Of a stretch of DNA of 64,000 nucleotides, positions 45,801 to 57,690 are shown in pieces; position 1 is the first letter of the stretch; every line of letters starts with the position of its first letter. The translations under genes and the position numbers were made by a program. Under the pieces are notes generated by a model that saw nothing but the letters and a program-made list of their open reading frames with translations, did no database searches and was not told the DNA's origin. This DNA is from Eopsaltria australis (lineage: Eukaryota; Chordata; Aves; Passeriformes; Petroicidae): assembly GCA_034509425.1 (NCBI GenBank), contig JAVTVJ010011652.1:1007001-1071000 (forward strand). Reading direction: 5' to 3'.

Positions 45801-47385
45801 AACATGACTTAGAAATATAACTTTCCTACTAAGCTTTTGAAATGTATAGTGTTTTGTGTTAGAAAAACAACAGTCTCAACATGTGAAAGAAATTGCCACA
45901 GCAAGCCCCCCCCCCCTAGAGAAAGAAACAGCAAAAGAAAGGATGAAAAGTGTTAGGCAGAGACTTTTCTTCAGCAAACACAAGACATGAGTCTACTTTA
46001 ATAAATACTGATGAGTACACCTCAGGCAGGATGAACTGGTTATATAGATTGAGAAACTGGTTAAACCAACGACGGTGCCATCATGCTGGGATGCAGTGAT
46101 GCCAAGAGGGATTTTCTTTCTGGAAGTCAGGACCCAGTTTACTCATGTTGAAACTCTTATCGTTGCTGTCAGCGTGACAAACGAAGCCCTGGGACGTCAC
46201 CTGTTCCCACACCTGGAGCCACGGCCACCTGCAGCTGCTCTCACTCCTCACCTTGCTCAGGAAAATGGGAGCAACGGGAGCTAAAAGAATTCTGAGCAGC
46301 TTTGAAAATACGCAATATACAGAGTAAAGCACTCTGGAGTTTATCCCTGTGCATGGCATATTTGGCTCTATATAAAGAAATGTCCCTGGATGTACTGGAA
46401 TTTATTTAATATTTTTCAGTGTAAGCAGCACTGATTGGACTATTTCCAACTTCAAGCTCAGCTCTAGCCAATGGCAGGAAGGCACTGGCAGCCCAGTTCT
46501 GCTGTGAGGAGTAAAAACACATCCCCCTGGAAGGGTTATGTTGGTACAAATGGCTGTGTAGGTAGAGCTGATGTCCAAGGAGCTGCTTCCAGCACAGCTT
46601 TCTCAGAGTGACCCCATGAAAAGCAACTCTGGTGGCTCCCCTGGTCCTGGATGGATGCTGGGCAGGGAGTGCAGAGGAGTGCAGTGATGCTCCCCTGGCC
46701 TGCCCAGTGGTGCTGAATCGAGAGCCCTCTTCCTCCATCTGGCTTTCCCCCTCCACTGAGGAAGGCAGACAGGAAGCTCATTTTGCTCTGTCTGTGAAAG
46801 GAGAAATTTGCTCTTTCTGGTTCTTTTGAGCTTTGTGTTCTGTGCTGCAGAGCCCGTCTGGCCCCAGTGCTGCACATGACAAATGTCCAAAGCTGCCTTC
46901 ACCTTCTGCAGCCAGGCTGCCTCAAGGTTCCCAGGTGCTGCCCATTTCAGATTACAGGCCAGAGAAGTCAGATTTGGGTAGAGGACTGAGAAGGGAGACA
47001 AGCTCTTCTCTTGATCCATATCCTACCTGCTCAGCTTTTCCCTCCTACAGTTTCTTGGGAAAACTTTTCTGTTACAAAAAGTTTTTCTCTGGTGTCCCTC
47101 TACACTGCTTCTACCCTCAGTATCTGAGCTTCTGAAAGGCTCCAATTTAACAAAAAGTTGGACAAAAGATTCAAAGTAAGCCCATAAAGCTTTGCAAAAT
47201 TCCCTTCAAGAGGGTTCCAGGACTCACCAGCAGGGATGGTTTGGAGTCCCATGTGGAGTCTCCTCCAAGCCAGGCTGGAGAGGGCTCACTCAATCCAAAC
47301 ATTGCCTAATCCCACCTGTCTCCAGAACTGCAGTTTTGGATTTTCATCCTGACTATTTGCTTCTCTTCAGATACAACTGTTGCTA
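39837..47385. other. No gene seen; intergenic DNA
   Basis: CpG-poor unique sequence. The minus ORFs at about 46406-47019 and the hydrophobic plus ORF at 45154-45645 show no known family. A segment at about 46040-46220 retains CpGs (ACGACGGTGCC, GGGACGTCACC with a CRE-like half) and may be a regulatory element. Confidence 0.5.
45906..45916. repeat. Poly-C run (11 nt)
   Basis: Homopolymer; a possible length-error site. Confidence 0.9.
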
Positions 47386-47710
47386 ATTTCATTCTTAGTT
47401 TATTGTTGAAGAAAGTCTTCCCTATTTAATTATTAGAAACAGAGAATCAGTAATATACTCAAAGCTGTGAAAATATAATCTTGGATAATATTTTACTCTC
47501 TGAGAAAAGTCACTAGGACTGATCTATTCTTTCAATCAAGTACACCCATTTAGTTTATTTTTAACATTCCTTTCATTATGTTATGAGCTTCTTAAGGATA
47601 ATGAAATAATTGCTTGTCTCTTTGATTGATCTTTGTTTTGAAAGGGAACTTTAATAGTGTTATTTCTAGAGCAGGCTTACAATATAACACAATTAAAGAA
47701 AAACATGACA
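47386..47710. promoter_or_regulatory. Candidate distal enhancer with TCF/LEF and PBX-like sites
   Basis: Complex AT-rich unique block. At 47620-47636 it reads CTTTGATTGATCTTTGT, which combines a TCF/LEF match (CTTTGAT), a PBX/TALE-type TGATTGAT and a second CTTTG core. Further TAAT cores occur across the block. Wnt/TCF input is established for mouse Emx2 dorsal telencephalon expression; a link to this element is inference. Confidence 0.35.
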
Positions 47711-50578
47711 TTAAAACACATTAAAGCACATGTTCCAGTAATTAGACCTACAATTCTCATCAACCAGAGCCCTGTGTAGGGAGGAGTTACTGTAAAAATT
47801 TATGAGGGAATAATTCATATTATTCTGCCTAATAAAGCAAATATATTAATAATGACATTTTATGACATTGTGTAGCTGTAGCAATCAGTGAACAATCTCC
47901 TTCCCCAGATTGCTCTGGAAAGCTGGAAACATGCTACAGGGAATCCCTGGCATTTTAGTTTGCTAACATGAAAACATGGCAGTAGAAAGTGGTGCAGAGG
48001 AGAGCTTTGACAAGCTCTGGGCTTTCAGAACTAAAAATTCTAGTTTGGACAATTCTCTGCTACAGCAAAAGATGGGGGAATTCAAAACCTGATATCACTG
48101 GGTATATCTGAAATGTGGATGTGCATACATGCAAATAGGAAGGAAAAACAAAAGGGGAGGAGAAAGCAGAGATCCTGAACCTGGGTGTTCATGCTGCCAG
48201 CTCAGAATAATACAGCTGTGCTGATGATTAACCTGTAACCGAGATTGTACAGGCAGATTATACTAGATTGAATAGGCAGGCATCTTCCACAAAGAATTAA
48301 ACAGAATTGCTCAGAAGAGCCTTTCACCCTGTTAGGACAATGACATAAGGGCAATGCTGTAGCACTGGGGTCAAGGATTTTCTAAAACGTACTTTCTTTC
48401 CCACTTTCTGTAACCTTATTTCTCAGTAAGAAGGCTGAGATCCCAGATAATCAAAATACTCAGTTTTGGTGGGGTTTTTTTTGGTCCAGTTGCATTCAAT
48501 TTAAATATTTGGGGTTTGGCAAGAAAGGGTGGAATGGTGGAAATTTTTCACTTTTTTGAATCCTAAACCAAATAATCTTTTCTTCATTTAAAATCAATAA
48601 AATCACTTAGACACTGCTAGTTTGGCTGGGTTTGTGTTGGTCACACAGCCTGCCCTCTGCCTTGGAGGAAAGGACAGAAGGGTCTGGAGCATCCTAGGGA
48701 GCTCTGTGTGGATGCATGTAGCTCAAGCCTCTGATGAGGTTTCAGTGATATTGTGGTGATTTTTTATAGCAAATGAGAATTCTCTGATGATAATGACTCT
48801 TTGTAACATCCACTCACATGTGGCACAGGCAGTGCAAACCCACATCAGCAGTTGAGCAATATCTGGCAGTGTGATTTGGCAATTTAGGAGGAAAAGGGAA
48901 GACTCCGGAGTGAACTAAGAAGGTTTAGGTCATGCTCTGCACTAGTCCAAACTGCAATCACAGGTTCAATACTTCTGCTCTTGACAGGCTGGGGCCCTGA
49001 CCAAAGCTGGCCGACAATACTTCTGCAGAGTGGATGGGATCTCCTGGTCTTCTCTGAGAGCTGTCCTGGCTCTAGGTATGTGTAGGAAGCAGTTCAAGCC
49101 TGGGACCATACAGACTTCAGAGTTCCTGCTGGGAAAGGACACTGTCCTTGTTTTTCAGGATGCCTGCGAGTCTGCGTGAGCAAACGCAGATGACGGCAAT
49201 TGTGCCTTTGGGAGAATCTTGGCACATTGGGACTGACTGTTTTTCTGATGGAGAGCTGAGATAGCAGGAGAAACCTTTATCCTCTGGCTGAGCAAGAACA
49301 TCTTGAATCTGTTTATAAGTGTATGAAAAAAATTAATCAAACCTCCACAGGCGAGATTCCTCAAGGATGATAAACACTCAGCTAGCTTAGGAATCCTGCA
49401 CAAAAAGCATGGGTTAACCTGGAGAGCTGTTCAGCTCAAGATACACTGGAGGAGCAAGGCTGTGGGGCACATGGAGTGAAATATCACCAGGAGAGGTCCA
49501 GTATTTTCTGTGCACAGAGCAGGTACTGGGTCACTCCAGTTTTACCCACTCGGGTGTCTTTCACTAACAAGGCCAACAAATATTACTCCCCTCCTTGCTT
49601 TTATTTGATGTCCCAGAGGTCAGAACCTGATCTCTGCCAGGATGAGTAAGGATCCTGGCTCGGTGGCAGATAACCTCTGAGCTCCAGTTCAAGGAGAATT
49701 AAAAAGAAATCAAACACAGCAATCAAACACTGGTTTCCCTGGGAGACAAGTAGGGGTGAATGCGAGCCCAGCCTCACCTCTGCATGACTGAGACAGATGA
49801 TGCTTGAATGTAAAAGTGGTTTGGTTTAGCCTGTAAGATCAAACCGAGCCCCCTGCTTGGTTTTGTTCCCCATCCCACCTTCCCTGCAGCCCAAGAACTG
49901 AGGAAAGCCTCAAGTGAGACAAGTAGCTGGTCAAACCTTGGGTTGCTTGGATCATTCTCTCTCACTCATCATTCCTACACAGCAAGATGCTGATGATAGC
50001 CACCTCCTGGGGGGTGGATTCAAATCCACTTCTCCAGAGAGATTTGAACCTGCCATCTCCCACACTCTGGCTGAGTGCCTTAAATATTTGGTAAAGGATC
50101 TGGATATCCTCTACAGAGTTGTAAACCTAGGCCAAAAATAGTTTCCAGCTGCAACTATATGACTGATTTGACCTGAGACTGTTTTGGAAGGGGGGGTGTC
50201 AAGTATTTTATTCACAGAAGAAAAATAATTGCCCTTCCCTATTAAGAAGACAGAAAGGAAGAAGCTCTGTTGCTACAGGAAATGAGCAATGAGATCTTTC
50301 AGACAAGGTTAGGAGGCTACACTAATAAACACCACCTTTTCCCAAGCTGCAGTTTGAAAAAATACAGAGTCGTTCTCCCTGTCTCCTTTAGTATACAGCC
50401 ATATACTTACTTTTTGAGGGGGTTCCAAGATATCTTAGATATCCAGGATATCAGAGCATATTCTCATCATGTGCACTAATAATGATGCACATTTTATGGC
50501 TGTCACCCCTGAGAGTGCAAGTGGGTATCTCAAATACACATCTTTCCAGAAAAAAAATAAAGACCCAACATTCAAATT
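47711..50578. other. No gene seen; intergenic DNA
   Basis: CpG-poor unique sequence. A segment at about 48195-48350 is complex and AT-rich but no specific call was made. Confidence 0.55.
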
Positions 50579-50579
50579 A

Positions 50580-50640
50580 CAGAATCATAGAATTATTTAT
50601 GTTGGAAGAGACCCTTAAGATCATTGAATCTGGTTCTAGG
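50580..50640 (-). mobile_element. Short CR1 3' end fragment
   Basis: CAGAATCATAGAATTATTTA then TGTTGGAAGAGACCCTTAAG and ATCATTGAATC match the CR1 3' terminus, truncated after about 60 bases. Confidence 0.82.
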
Positions 50641-51094
50641 TTTTAAAAGGCATTTGAAGTCAGGCTTCTAGAATCATATTTAGGCTTATAAATAAATAAT
50701 CCAATTTTCACATGTGTTACATTCATCTTCTCTCCGATTACATGGTTGCAGCTGGAAGGCCAACATTTTTGAAAATCAGGATTCTTAGGGGCTTGAATAC
50801 AGACTTGAGACAGAGATTTGCAAAGGGAGTTAGGTGCATAATTTCTATTGAGAAAAGGTTTAGCAGTTTCATAAGCACAACTTTTAGGTACCCATTAGGA
50901 AAATCTCAGCTTTGCTGCAAACGCCTCTGGATTCCTGAGATTTCGTTCATTTGGCAGCCAGGCACCAAGTTCTGCTGTCTGACCCGAAAAGAAGTCTACT
51001 GAGTTCTGTATAACTTATGTAGCCTTTCTTTGGAAAATAAATAAATCATTCAACTGGAAATACTCAAAAAGCTGGGCATGTGTCCAGATAGAGT

Positions 51095-51465
51095 ATGCCT
51101 AGCTTAGTGGCAAAAAACTTACGGCACACATCCTCCATTGTCAAGGACACTGAATGTTTTGGCTGCCCTAATAGAAAAACAATAATTCAATCATGTATTA
51201 TAAAGGAATTTCCTGGAGAAGTTTGGCCCCACTCAATCATCCTATTAGATTTATCCTTAATGTGGAAGAATGGTGCATTAAATTCATTACATACATCACG
51301 CCAGCTACGTTTATTTCCAGATGGCTTTCCATAAATGCCTAAAAAGAGGCATTTTGAAGATGCCTTTATGTGTAACTCGTATAGCATGATAATAACTCTG
51401 CAGTCTTACACCACTGTATGCCCAGTAATTCCTTCTTGCAGTGGAAGCACACATTTAACACAACT
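51095..51465. promoter_or_regulatory. Candidate distal conserved non-coding element about 49 kb upstream of EMX2
   Basis: Complex, non-repetitive, AT-rich DNA with isolated CpGs (51122, 51299, 51308, 51379). It has dense homeodomain-like cores (AATAATTCAATCATG near 51180-51194, GCATTAAATTCATTACATAC near 51272-51291). It looks like typical vertebrate conserved non-coding sequence; alignment is required. Confidence 0.4.
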
Positions 51466-51765
51466 AGCTGTAAGTATTTTATAAATCAATAATGACAGGC
51501 CCACAGGGCTGGGATCATTGTTTTATTTTGCTGGCAGGGGCCCACAAGACTGGGATATTATGCAAAGAAGAGAGAGGATGTGTGAGGAGATAGTTATGCT
51601 AATATACAGCATTTCCCCCCTCCCTCTCTCCTCCCTGGAGTAACTGTCTTAACATCACACGTGGTGATTTGTCCTCAGCAGCTCCAAATCACCTACACCT
51701 GTTGGCTCTGGCACATTAAATAAATACCCCATTAAAGATTTCTCTATTCACCAAGAATGAGGAAA
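51466..51765. promoter_or_regulatory. Candidate regulatory block with octamer-like sites and an 18-bp direct repeat
   Basis: Contains POU octamer-type ATGCAAAG (51560-51567) and ATGCTAAT (51596-51603), an E-box CACGTG within ACACGTGGTG near 51659-51668, and two copies of an 18-mer (GGCCCACAGGGCTGGGAT at 51498-51515 and GGCCCACAAGACTGGGAT at 51539-51556). It adjoins the preceding element. Confidence 0.35.
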
Positions 51766-54395
51766 ACACAGTTCAAAGTGCTCTGCTGCAGCCCTACAAT
51801 ACTCACCAAAGTGTTTTAGCAAGTTTTCAGATGAGGGAAGCTAGGTCAGTATCAACACTTTTGAAAATAGGGCTGCAGAGCGATCTTTATGCAATTTTAG
51901 GGATTTAGCTTTCCCAGAGCCTTGCAGACTCAGACTTGGGATGGTGCTTCTGGAAAACAGCCCTGTGCTCCCATCAGAGCCTGTAAGGGACAGACTCTAT
52001 GATGAGGAGACTCAAGGTCCCTAAACAAAAATCAGGGAGGTGTGTCACCTCTGGAGACAATGTTCCCTTTCCACGCAACACTAGCCAAAATCCTTTTCTT
52101 TAAAGCTTCTTAATGACCAGAACCTCCCCTGTTCATGAAGACTGTCCTATGTCATGGGACTTTTTCCCAGCTGTCAAACCACAACCCTCAGCACCCTCTT
52201 GGTTTTGACAGGATACATTTTAACTTTTCAAGGTCCTTTAGATGTTTCCCCCTCACTTTCTCCTTCATGTCATAAATGTGCCAAGTGTCCAGCTTCTTCT
52301 GCCTGGATCAGAGACCTGGATGCTGCTGGTTAGCCAAAGGACCAGTGACCACCTCCCATTGGAGTCCCTGGCCAGAGGAAGAGCAGCACTTTGAGGGGTG
52401 GCTCTTGTGTCTCTTCATGAGAAAAGCAGAGCTGCCTCCTCAGAGGGAGGATGAGCTGATTGTGGGCGGTGGGTGCTGCTGTGTACAGCACCTTCTGTGC
52501 TGACCACACTGGACACCCTGCAGATGTGCAGGGATGGGCTGGTGGACTACTTCAGTAAAAAATCACCCCCGAACTGAAAAGGTATAAAACTGCTCTAAGA
52601 CTACTCATTACTTCAGTAATAAAGGACACTTAACTAAAGTAGCTCATTTTTAGCTCTATACTTTTGCACGTACAGAGTGCCCAAACCAGACCAGGACACA
52701 GCTGTGACTGGGAAGCATCACAGAGCAGCTCTGCCCCTCTCAGCTGCACTGGGCTGGGTGCTATTTGGGGCCACTTCTCTGCCGGGGTTACCAGACATGT
52801 GGAAGTTCCACAGCAGGAGTTTTGACTGATGCAGATACGGAGAGTTGTTAATTACACACAGCAAGCGACTGCAAACCATCATCTCGACTGTACTCGATGC
52901 TGGGAAAGGCTTTACTATTCTTGGACCTGCCACAAAAACGTTTCAAGTTGTTACAGTGCCTCTCTCTGCAAAGAGGCAGAAGGCTCCAGAATTTCAGCTG
53001 TGCCAGTGCAAACAGTTTCCTCACCACCTTTACTCAAGTGTCTGTTAATGACAGCCCTGGACCTTGAGTTCCACTCCATTACACACTTGCTGCCACATAT
53101 GTAAAATACATCTACATTTCATGCACGTGTAAATATACATGCGTTGCACTCATGCATGTAATACAGGTATCAGCTTCCCTAAGTCCACAAGATCTGTAGC
53201 TTTACTGGTGCACAAGCATGTCCTCTGCATACTTAGAAATTATATCAACAAGATGTGTGTGCCAAGACTTTTCAGGAAGGAATCTGAACCGCGTGATCAG
53301 CCAGAGATTTCAATATGTGCCCTTAAATACTGTTACATGCACTGGAGCTGCATTTTGTGTTCCTCCCAGTGCCAGCAGCAGGGGCAGGCAGGATGCTTTG
53401 TGGCACTCCATCCATGCTCCTGCACAACCAGAATTTTTAAGGAATATCACCTGGGTGTCCCTCTGTACACCGCTGGTACAATTTGCCAATAATATAATTT
53501 TACATATGTTTGAACTGCTTCTGCGGTCTTAGAAAATGTTAAAAGCACACAAATCTGTAAAAACTCTGGGTTGCCTGATGTGCTGGAAACTTGCTATGTG
53601 CCTATAATGTTTCAAACTGAATCCTTTCCCTGCTCCTTTCTTGCCAGGTTTTCTGTAGTCCCAAGAGGTAAAGTTCTCATCTGTCAGTATCAAATTATTA
53701 AAACCATAACATTGAGAATATTACAATTATCAAAATCTCAAAAATGATAAATGGAGGGTCTACTTAGAATATTTTTCTATGTAATGTCCTGCTGTGCTGA
53801 ATCCACTGTCCCATCCCCACTCTTCAAGTTCTAAGTCCTCTGTTCTGCACTAATGGAAATAGTTTTATACAATTTCCCATGCCCCACTGGAACAGTTCAT
53901 TGTGGTCATTACATTAATTAGTCTTTTCTCTGAACTTGTCGTGTCCCTAATTCTAGATCTGTGTTTATTGTCACACTCCTGCAAATTTGTAAGTTCGTAA
54001 TTTTCTTCACATTTCCTGACAGTCGACACCTTCCTTCCTCAGTGTTTGTGATATCCAGAGCAAAAAAGAGGAAACTGAGATACAGGTCAACTGGACAGTC
54101 TTTCTATGTATCAGTTAATTTCTATTGTTTACAAAAAAAAAAAACTGATTTAAAAAATCATTATTAAGCACACTGTTAAAAATAGGTAGTAATTTGTTGC
54201 TCTTGCTACAGGGAAGCTTGGCACATTTGTCTTTCTCGTACATTTTCCAGCCTTATTTTTCTCCAACACTTAACATCCATTGCTGGAGAGCAAAGCCTCT
54301 CTCTGCACGAAGCTCTGCAGACAAACTGGGATTACAGGCTGCATTCTGATCTCCCGTATGTTAGAGAAAATACAGCATAGTGCCAATTACTTCAG
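51766..54395. other. No gene seen; intergenic DNA
   Basis: CpG-poor unique sequence with only short chance ORFs. A tract of ATGCAT/ACATG-type short repeats lies near 53090-53160. Confidence 0.55.
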
Positions 54396-54690
54396 GGGGG
54401 GAATGACTTTGGATTTATACCACTGTATCTGAGATCATAATTCTTCTCCTTGTGAGTAATTGGGGTCACGTGTCTTCCTTTTTAACTTCACCACTGCAGT
54501 GCCTACGCCTCATGCTGGAGGGTGAGTAGCCTGAACCATCCCAGATGACTGAGTCATGAGCATTTTTTCTAGATGAATACATGAGAGTTTATATGAGAGC
54601 AAGTAATTGCTCTTCATATGTGCCTGGGATATTATTTCATTAACCAAACTACTCCCTGTTCATGCAGAAGCCCTAAAGATCAAGCAGCTG
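54396..54690. promoter_or_regulatory. Candidate distal element with AP-1/MAF-type palindrome
   Basis: Complex block with a 13-bp palindrome ATGACT-G-AGTCAT (54545-54557) that embeds an AP-1 TGAGTCA, an E-box CACGTG near 54468-54473, and homeodomain cores (AGTAATTG near 54455-54462, AAGTAATTGCTC near 54600-54611). Function is inferred from motifs. Confidence 0.3.
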
Positions 54691-56560
54691 CTAGTGCCAA
54701 ATTAAGTTTTCCTTGGGGTTAGAGCACAAAGCCAAGACTTTTGGGTCCTTTTTCATTACCTTCCTCAATCTGTGACTTTAGATAAACTCCCTGGGATCTC
54801 TGTACATCAGTTACCCATCCATAAAGTGGAATGAAAGCTTAATTTACAAGGGAAAAGAGACGTGGAAGTTAAGCATAAGTGGCCAAATTCTGTCCTCTTA
54901 CTCATACTGACACAGTCCCAGGCTCTGTGTTCCTTGACTGTTTGGCTCCATGACATCACCAAGGAAAGCTGCACTTGGTGTAAGTTCATGTGTTTACCCC
55001 AGCTCTCTCCAGGTAGGTAAAACACTCTGGAACACTGAAATTCTCCAGTGAAAGCTGCTCTATAAATACAAAGTGTTCTCATGACTCAGGTTCACTCTTT
55101 GTTTGGGTACAGATTCAACATCTCACTTCCTTGGCTTATGAGACAGGTTGTTATTACAACACTCTTTCCTACCTCCTAACACCTACTTAAACAGAAATCA
55201 CTTCTTACTGGTCTCGTGTTCAGGGCACAGAAATCTATTTAAACTTTCCTTGTGACATGAAGGAAATCATTAAAATCAACCTCAACCCCTCTGCCCCTGA
55301 GGGATTGCTGTCTTGTTACACCAAACTGCTACAGGTAAAGCCTTCAGCATGCCTTTAACTTTGATTTTCTTAGGAAGGACCTCAGCTTCTGAGACTGAAG
55401 AGACTTCTCTGCAGCCATGAGCAACATAGGAAAGCAAGGGCATGGGGGGAAAGAGAAGTTCTGTTCCCAAAGGAGGAGTTTTAACGTGCCTGAGGAAGGG
55501 AATTAAAACTTCAGATCGAGGCTTTAGCACCATCTTATGTAAGTGACACCCTTCAGCATAAAGTCACTGGATGGAGGGCTAGCAGAATATTATCAGCTAT
55601 GTTTATATAATCAAATTTATACATTCTTATATCCATTTCATGCATGCATAAGTGGCTATATAACCTATAAGGCACTAGAGGTCTGTTTTGCCAACTGTTC
55701 TCCCCATGGTAGTAACTTTTCCTTCCTATATGTAATGTTTATGCTATAGTCATCCAGGCTAATGATAAAAAACTGTTATTTTCAAAATCCCATAGCTGCA
55801 ATGGAGGCAGGTTGCTTTAACACCAGGATGGGGTCAAACAGAGTGACCCTGAGCCCAGCAGACACTCACCCAACACCCCCCCACACACACTGGACACTTC
55901 TTACCTTGCTGTTCACAGACCCAAGAGCCCAAACCCAGCTGTGTTCCAGAGATCTATTAGTGCACACACTAAAGAGCATATTTATGATACCACAAATATT
56001 TAAGTATGGTCTCTGCAAGTGGGAGGAGAAACTGCTCTCTCCAAGAGCTTTTGGCCGTAGGATTCCCCTTCCTTGCCAGCCTCCATGTGTCCCCCTGAAG
56101 CGATGGGTTTGGCGGGGAGGCCTCAGATAATCATCTGACATCTTTCACAGTGCTCATAAAAAGAGCTAGTAAGAGCTCCTTACATATTATCATATGTATT
56201 TGAGTTTCCACAGGACAAAGCAACACTTCCAGGAAAGGAGGGAAAGCCTGCAGCTGGTGCTGAGGCATTCAGGGAGTCATCTGCCAGGGAGTGGGGAGGG
56301 AAGGATCCTGCCAATGTGTCTCAGAAAGCTCTGGCCAGCTCCTTCCCTCTTTGGTATCTTGTTGGGAAAATTCAAGTTTTCTAGCCTAATATATAGTGTG
56401 ACTGTGAAATGAAGCTGATAAAAATGGGTCAGAGTCAGAGGAGATCCCTTCTGAAGGGCTCAGAAGGCCCACAGACAGACAGACACATTTTTTAGAGAAG
56501 TCTGCTGCCTTCTTAGAGTCTGGATTAAAGCTGTGAAGAGAAAGCTTTCTGCCCTGGTAT
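54691..56560. other. No gene seen; intergenic DNA
   Basis: Unique CpG-poor sequence with short chance ORFs and no repeat recognised. Confidence 0.55.
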
Positions 56561-56599
56561 GGGCATTGTATTTCTACCCATTACTGATTTTTCAGGTAG

Positions 56600-57079
56600 G
56601 AAGTGACAAATTTGTGACAAGAATTCCAAACACAATCAAGAGAGGCTTCAGGGCCTTGGGACAACAGGCAGGGCTCTCCTCTGTCTTTCCGGTTGCAGAG
56701 AACGATGAGGGAAGAAACAGGAAGATCAATAACAGATCAATAGCTGGCTCTGAGCCTGGTGTCATTGACAGAATTTCAGGGTTTTTGATCCTGGGTCAGC
56801 TCACATGACACCGAGCTGGATGGCAACAGATGGGGTACACCTGTGTCAAAGCAGGAAAAGGATCTGTGCACAGGCATTAGCAGGGCTCATTGAGACAGCT
56901 TTAAACTGGATTTGAGGGGGGAAGGGATAAAACCAGGCTTGCTAGAGACAAGCCTGGGGGCAGCACCCCAAAATTTGAGGGACAGGGTGCTGGTGAGGTC
57001 CTTTGGTCTGCTGTGTCAGTGGAAGAAGGGATTGAGATTTGTGCAGCAGCAGAGACACGAGGGTTATTGATGTGTTAGA
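56600..57079 (+). mobile_element. Possible 5' part of a degenerate LINE (uncertain)
   Basis: Sequence with the feel of a dispersed element: a broken plus frame (56533-56808), then sequence running without a break into the CR1 ORF2 remnant. I cannot match it confidently to a CR1 subfamily, and it could be a different older repeat. Confidence 0.35.
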
Positions 57080-57690
57080 AAGCATGGAAGCACCTGAGAA
57101 TTGTCAGGCAGGAATTAGGGCTTCTCCCTGGAAAAGGTGGCAGGAGTGTGCAGGGAGAAACTCCTGACACAGCTGGTGAGGGAGCCAGCCAGGAAAGGCA
57201 TCCACTGGACCTGCTGTGTGTGAACAGAGAAGGACTGGGGAGGGAATGTGATGGTTGGAGGCCAGCTGGGGCACAGGGAATCATGAAATGACCGAGATTT
57301 TGATTCTCAGAAAAGTAAGAAGGATCCACGGGACTGCTGTGTTGGTCTCCTAGAGGGAAGACTTTGGCTTCCTTAGGAAACTAATTCATGGAGACCCTTG
57401 GAAGAAGAGCTGAAGTGCAAAGGAGTCCAGGAAGGCTGGACATCCTCCAGGAAGAAAATCTTCAAGGCAGAGGAGCAGGTTGTCCCCGTGTGCTCAAAGA
57501 TGAGATGGTGGGGAAGGCACAGGCTGCCCAGGGAAGTGGTGGAGTCACCAACCTTGGACGTATTTAAAAGCCCAGTAGATGTGGTGCTCAGGGACATGGT
57601 TTCACGGCTTTGGCAGTGCTGGGTTAATGATTGGATACAGTGATCTTAAAGGTATTTCCAACCTAAGCAATTCTGTAATTCCATGATTAT
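57080..57690 (+). mobile_element. CR1 LINE with endonuclease C-terminus joined to 3' end (reverse transcriptase deleted)
   Basis: Broken plus-strand frames resemble the end of the CR1 ORF2 endonuclease (a LLTQLVREPARKG-like stretch near 57160-57205, CVNREGL near 57219-57239, and a VMVGGQLGH-like stretch near 57248-57275). They then resemble the linker GVQEGW...EEQVVPVCSKM (about 57422-57502). About 25 bases later comes the ORF2 C-terminal tail RLPREVVESPTLDVFK (57522-57569), then a CR1 3' UTR ending near 57690 (GGTATTTCCAACCTAAGC, ATTCTGTAATTCCATGATT). The reverse transcriptase part, some hundreds of residues in a full element, is missing. Several stops and frame changes make it dead. Confidence 0.82.

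Noticed and set aside
50015..50080. tRNA-like GGATTCAAATCC and GATTTGAACCTGCC motifs
   Set aside because: B-box resemblance only; no A box at proper spacing and no cloverleaf could be drawn on either strand.
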